From contig JBEKHH010000006.1 of assembly GCA_050012375.1 (NCBI GenBank), forward strand, positions 1 to 64,000: a DNA stretch of 64,000 nucleotides. The letters are read 5' to 3'. Position 1 is the first letter of the stretch. Each line of letters opens with the position of its first letter. This DNA is from PALSA-1353 sp050012375 (GTDB lineage: Bacteria > Planctomycetota > Phycisphaerae > Tepidisphaerales > Tepidisphaeraceae). This document shows positions 60,683 to 64,000 of the stretch, piece by piece. Position numbers and translations under genes: made by a program. A model generated the notes under the pieces. It worked only from the letters and a program-made list of their open reading frames with translations. It was not told where the DNA came from and made no database searches.

Positions 60683-61263
60683 GCCAGGAAGCCTTTTTCC
60701 AGCAGATTGCGACGCTCTTGAAGGCTGCCGGCATACCGTTCATGATCAGCGGCTCACTCGCCAGCAGTTTTCATGGAGAACCGCGCGCCACGAACGACTT
60801 CGATCTGATCCTCGATCCGGATGCCGCCAGGTTGAATCGGTTCCTCGATTCGCTGCCGCCCGAGTGGTACATCAGCCGCGAGGCGGCTCATAGCGCGCTG
60901 GCGCATCGATCGATGTTCAATGTGATCGACACCGAAGGCGCGTGGAAAGCCGATCTGATCATTCGCAAGGACCGCCCCTTCAGCCTGCAGGAATTCTCCC
61001 GCTCGGCGCCCGCCACGATACTTGGCTCCCAGGTCTTGATTGTCACCCCGGAAGATTCCATCCTATCGAAGCTCGAATGGTCGGTTGAATCGGACTCGCA
61101 GCGCCAGTATCGTGATGCTTTGCGCGTAGCGGTGCTAAATCGCAATGCTCTTGACTTGGTTTATCTGAGGCGATGGGCAAAAGAGCTCGGTCTCGAGCAA
61201 CTACTCACCAAGCTGCTCGCTGAAGCGAGCGCATCACCCTCGCAATTGACAAATGACCAATGA
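60679..61263 (+). CDS. nucleotidyltransferase-fold protein (AbiEii/DUF6036-like)
   Basis: Product of 194 residues with a GTG start overlapping the upstream stop. The MNT-type nucleotidyltransferase motif is clear: FMISGSLASSFHGEPRATNDFDLIL has GS...DFD metal ligands, followed by KADLII as the third acidic site. Relatives include AbiEii toxins and antibiotic-nucleotidyltransferase-like proteins. It could modify RNA or proteins. Coupling with the 83-residue gene suggests a two-component module. Confidence 0.75.
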   Translation: MSQEAFFQQIATLLKAAGIPFMISGSLASSFHGEPRATNDFDLILDPDAARLNRFLDSLPPEWYISREAAHSALAHRSMFNVIDTEGAWKADLIIRKDRPFSLQEFSRSAPATILGSQVLIVTPEDSILSKLEWSVESDSQRQYRDALRVAVLNRNALDLVYLRRWAKELGLEQLLTKLLAEASASPSQLTNDQ

Positions 61264-61321
61264 CCAATGACAAATGACCCCCGATGTAATCGGGACCTTC
61301 GGCAATGACAACTGACCCCCA

Positions 61322-62509
61322 ATGAAAATCCACGAATACCAAGCCCGACAGATCCTGGCCGATCACGCCATCCCCGTTCCCCCGTCGGAGGTCGTGCGCT
61401 CGCCCGAGGCCGCCGCCGAGGCGTTCAAGAAAATGCAGACCGGCGCCGGAGGCTCCGCCTTCCGATGCGTCGTCAAAGCGCAGGTTTACGCCGGCGGGCG
61501 CGGCAAGGCCGGATTCGTCAAACTCGTCAAGTCCGCCGATGAGGCGCGGGAAGCGGCCAAGTTCATGCTCTCGCATCGGATGGTCAGCAACCAAACCGGC
61601 CCCGAGGGCGTTCCGGTTTCGATCCTGCTCGTCGCCCCGGGCGTCGAAATCGCCCGCGAATATTATCTCGGCATCACCATCGACCGCACGCGCGCCGCTG
61701 CCACGTTGATCGCCTCCGCCGAGGGCGGCGTGGAAATCGAAGACGTCGCCAGAAAATCTCCGCAAAAAGTCTTTAAGGAATCGCTGCATCCGACGCTCGG
61801 CCTGCTGCCGTTTCAGGCGCGCGACCTCGCGTTCAAGCTCGGCTTCAAGGACAAGCTCGCCTCCGAAGCGGGCAGGCTCATGCTCAACCTCGGCAAGGCC
61901 TTCATCAAAATGGACGCCTCGCTGGCGGAGATCAATCCGCTGGTTCTCACCAAGGACGGCAAGCTCCTGGCGATCGACGCCAAATTCAATCTCGACGACA
62001 ACGCGGCATTTCGCCATCTCGATCTGGCCGCCCTCGTGGATGAATCGCAGGAGCGCCCGCTCGATGTCCGCGCCCACAAGGCCAGCCTGAATTACATCGC
62101 CCTCGACGGCAACATCGGCTGCCTCGTCAACGGCGCCGGCCTGGCCATGGCGACCATGGACGTGATCAAGCTTCACGGCGCGGAGCCGGCGAATTTCCTC
62201 GACGTCGGCGGCAGCGTCACCGCCGAGGGCGCCATCGAGGCCTTCCGCATCATCCTCTCCGATCCAAACGTCAAAGGAATTCTGGTGAACATTTTCGGCG
62301 GCATCGCCAAGTGCGATGTCATCGCCGAGGCGTTGGTAAAAGCCGGCCGCGAAGTCGCCTTCAAAATCCCGCTGGTCGTCCGCCTGGAAGGCACGAATGT
62401 GGAAAAGGCGCGCAAAATCCTGTCCGAAGCCCAGGCCCAGATGCCGACGCTGCAAACGGCGACGGACCTGACCGATGCGGCGAAGAAAGTCGTGGCGGCG
62501 GTGGCGTAA
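61322..62509 (+). CDS. sucC: succinyl-CoA ligase (ADP-forming), beta subunit
   Basis: Product of 395 residues. The N-terminal ATP-grasp domain begins KIHEYQARQILADHAIPVP and includes VKAQVYAGGRGKAGFVK. EINPLVLTKDG and the C-terminal GNIGCLVNGAGLAMATMDVIKLHGAEPANFLDVGGS and IFGGIAKCDV are diagnostic. It works in the TCA cycle with SucD, which is not adjacent here. The start at 61322 matches the family start. Confidence 0.96.
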   Translation: MKIHEYQARQILADHAIPVPPSEVVRSPEAAAEAFKKMQTGAGGSAFRCVVKAQVYAGGRGKAGFVKLVKSADEAREAAKFMLSHRMVSNQTGPEGVPVSILLVAPGVEIAREYYLGITIDRTRAAATLIASAEGGVEIEDVARKSPQKVFKESLHPTLGLLPFQARDLAFKLGFKDKLASEAGRLMLNLGKAFIKMDASLAEINPLVLTKDGKLLAIDAKFNLDDNAAFRHLDLAALVDESQERPLDVRAHKASLNYIALDGNIGCLVNGAGLAMATMDVIKLHGAEPANFLDVGGSVTAEGAIEAFRIILSDPNVKGILVNIFGGIAKCDVIAEALVKAGREVAFKIPLVVRLEGTNVEKARKILSEAQAQMPTLQTATDLTDAAKKVVAAVA

Positions 62510-62579
62510 CAAATCTAACGAGGCGGCTGGGATTCTGGAACGTCCATAGAACGCGCTCCCCTTCGGGTCGCGGCTAAAC

Positions 62580-63080
62580 TCACAGCAAAAGTTCCATGTA
62601 AATCACATCCAGCCAGCGCCCGAATTTGAATCCGACCTGCTTGAGATGCCCCACCGTCTCAAAGCCGAACTTCGCGTGCAGCTTCACGCTGGCCGTCTGA
62701 TCACCGTCGATGCCCGCGATGATCGCGCGGTAGCCGATGGTCCGGGCCCTCTCGATCAGATCGACCAGGATGACCGAGCCGATTCCTCGCCGATGAAACT
62801 CATGTTGAACATACACCGAATTCTCGACCGTGTGCCGATAGGCCGAGCGAGCGTGATAGGCCGAGAGCGATCCCCATCCGACGATCCTTCCGTCCATCTC
62901 GGCAACGGTGACCGGATGGCCGGGGCCGTGCCTGGCGAACCATTGCCGGCGTCCCTCGATCGGCTCCGGCGAATCCTGGTAGGTGCACGCGGAATGTAGA
63001 ACATAATAATTGTAAATGTCGTTGATGGCCGCCAGGTCGTCCGCCTCGGCCAATCGAATCGCGACGCTGCGGCCGTTCAT
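62580..63080 (-). CDS. GNAT-family N-acetyltransferase (phosphinothricin acetyltransferase-like)
   Basis: Product of 166 residues. IRLAEADDLAAINDIYNYYVLHSACTYQDSP, VGWGSLSAYHARSAYRHTVENSVYV, the acetyl-CoA loop HRRGIGSVIL and the late KLHAKFGFETVGHLKQVGFKFGRWLDVIYMEL are typical of the Pat/MddA branch. It acetylates small amine or amino-acid-like substrates. ATG 63080 follows AAGGATGAA; the open frame extends ten codons upstream. Confidence 0.9.
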   Translation of the reverse strand: MNGRSVAIRLAEADDLAAINDIYNYYVLHSACTYQDSPEPIEGRRQWFARHGPGHPVTVAEMDGRIVGWGSLSAYHARSAYRHTVENSVYVQHEFHRRGIGSVILVDLIERARTIGYRAIIAGIDGDQTASVKLHAKFGFETVGHLKQVGFKFGRWLDVIYMELLL

Positions 63081-63113
63081 TTCATCCTTGCCTTTTTTCT
63101 CACGAGCCACCGC

Positions 63114-64000
63114 TCACGAGCTGCATGGCCACTGTGAATTCGTGAAGCGCCCGTTTTCGCTGATTCTTTGGCCGTCGATCTCCGCGTATCCCCCTTGGCG
63201 CAAATCCACCACCATGTCCCAATGCAATCCGCTCTGATTGTTGTTGCCCGTTTCCGGATATCCCGCCCCAAGCGCGAAATGCACCGTGCCGCCGATCTTT
63301 TCGTCGAACAAAGTATTTTTCGTATATCGGGTGATGTTATAATTCGCTCCGATGGCGCACTCGCCGAGGAATCGGCTGCCCGCGTCCATGTCCAGCATCG
63401 AGATCAAAAAGTCCTCGCCCTTGGCGGCCGACGCTTCCACGACTTTGCCGTCGCGGAACTTCAGGCGGACATCTTCCACCTCGCGTCCACCATGCACCGC
63501 GGGAAAGCTGAAGTGCACGACGCCGGCTGCGCTCTCGATGACCGGGCCGGTGAACACTTCCCCATCGGGGAAATTCTCATGCCCGTCGCAATTGATCCAT
63601 TTCTTTCCGGCGACGGACATGCGGATATCGGTGCCGTTGGCGGCCACGACGCGATAGTCCGACTTTCCGTTCAGGAAATCCGCCAGCCGCTGTTGCCGCC
63701 GCGAGACCTGTTTCCATGCCGCCACGGGGTCGGGATCTGCCAGTAACCCCGCCCCGAAAACAAAATCCTCGTATTCCGCCAGCGACATCTCGGCATCCTG
63801 CGCGCAGGCCTGGCAGGGGAACTGCGTCCCGGTCCATCTCAGCTTTCCCTCCGCCGCACGGCGCATGAAGATGTCCACGATCGGCCGGCGGGCGGCGCTA
63901 TATTTGGCCATCCGTTTGGGATCGCAGTTCGTCAGCGCCTTGGTGTTATCATCCGCCCAGATGCCGATCGAGCAGTCGATGGTCTCGATTTCAAATTTCG
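63114..64000 (-). CDS. aminopeptidase, M29 family (partial)
   Basis: The frame is open to the right edge of the window, so the N-terminus is missing; about 295 residues are present. Diagnostic parts are FPDGEVFTGPVIESAAGVVHF, GSRFLGECAIGANYNI, NTLFDEKIGGTVHFALGAGYPET and NQSGLHWDMVVDLR, with Glu and His metal ligands of M29 metallo-aminopeptidases. It is a cytoplasmic peptidase. The stop lies 34 bp upstream of the GNAT start, so the two may be co-transcribed. Confidence 0.9.
   Translation of the reverse strand, partial: KFEIETIDCSIGIWADDNTKALTNCDPKRMAKYSAARRPIVDIFMRRAAEGKLRWTGTQFPCQACAQDAEMSLAEYEDFVFGAGLLADPDPVAAWKQVSRRQQRLADFLNGKSDYRVVAANGTDIRMSVAGKKWINCDGHENFPDGEVFTGPVIESAAGVVHFSFPAVHGGREVEDVRLKFRDGKVVEASAAKGEDFLISMLDMDAGSRFLGECAIGANYNITRYTKNTLFDEKIGGTVHFALGAGYPETGNNNQSGLHWDMVVDLRQGGYAEIDGQRISENGRFTNSQWPCSS

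Noticed and set aside
1..64000. CRISPR arrays, rRNA genes and complete tRNA genes
   Set aside because: I looked for regularly spaced repeats, conserved rRNA words and complete tRNA cloverleaf signatures and found none apart from the tRNA-Phe half.

Overview
The window looks like a chromosomal piece of a soil or freshwater planctomycete, most likely of the class Phycisphaerae. The basis is the high GC content together with many PEP-CTERM surface proteins, autotransporter-like beta-strand repeats, planctomycete dockerin-like repeats, a prepilin-type protein with an H-x9-DG-like tail, and large extracellular glycoside hydrolases. The taxonomic placement is inference from gene content only.

Region 1 (about 1-26 kb) is a starch/maltodextrin utilisation locus. 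A LacI-family regulator heads a minus-strand operon: LacI, secreted GH13 amylase, a solute-binding-protein/permease fusion, and a second permease. Plus-strand genes encode 4-alpha-glucanotransferase and alpha-glucan phosphorylase. On either side are two secreted PEP-CTERM proteins that share an unknown N-terminal domain, a 1460-residue PEP-CTERM GH13 amylase translationally coupled to a prepilin-type protein, a CBM20-like membrane-anchored esterase and a GH31 alpha-glucosidase. Four near-identical 16-bp palindromes (consensus GGTTAAWCGGTTMACY, central CG) lie upstream of four of these genes and look like the LacI operators. Extracellular amylases would cut starch, the ABC permeases import maltodextrins (no ATPase gene is present here), and MalQ with the phosphorylase degrade them in the cytoplasm.

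Region 2 (about 26-47 kb) is a patchwork of ordinary genes and gene debris. Ordinary genes include an ECF sigma factor with a membrane partner, an MBL-fold hydrolase with an FAD reductase, GH43 and GH51 arabinan/xylan enzymes, and a DinB protein. The debris includes five or six isolated 3' ends of IS66 transposase genes, two group II intron-like leader fragments, a truncated amino-acid permease, a pyrF fragment, orphan dockerin/PEP-CTERM tails (one fused to a DUF2294 gene), and a large beta-strand-repeat PEP-CTERM gene split by one in-frame TAA. A roughly 350-bp segment containing the 3' end of the first sigma-like gene is duplicated about 45 kb away.

Region 3 (about 48-55.3 kb) is a decayed integrative element. 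It has a tyrosine-recombinase remnant, a Toprim primase, a RepA-like ATPase, several unknown genes, and the 5' half of a tRNA-Phe at its right edge.

Region 4 (55.7-64 kb) holds housekeeping and small genes: a DEDD exonuclease, DUF202, a 35-residue membrane peptide, a CPXCG protein, a DUF4145-like protein, queC, a nucleotidyltransferase pair, sucC, a GNAT acetyltransferase and an M29 aminopeptidase running off the window edge. No CRISPR array, complete rRNA or complete tRNA was seen.
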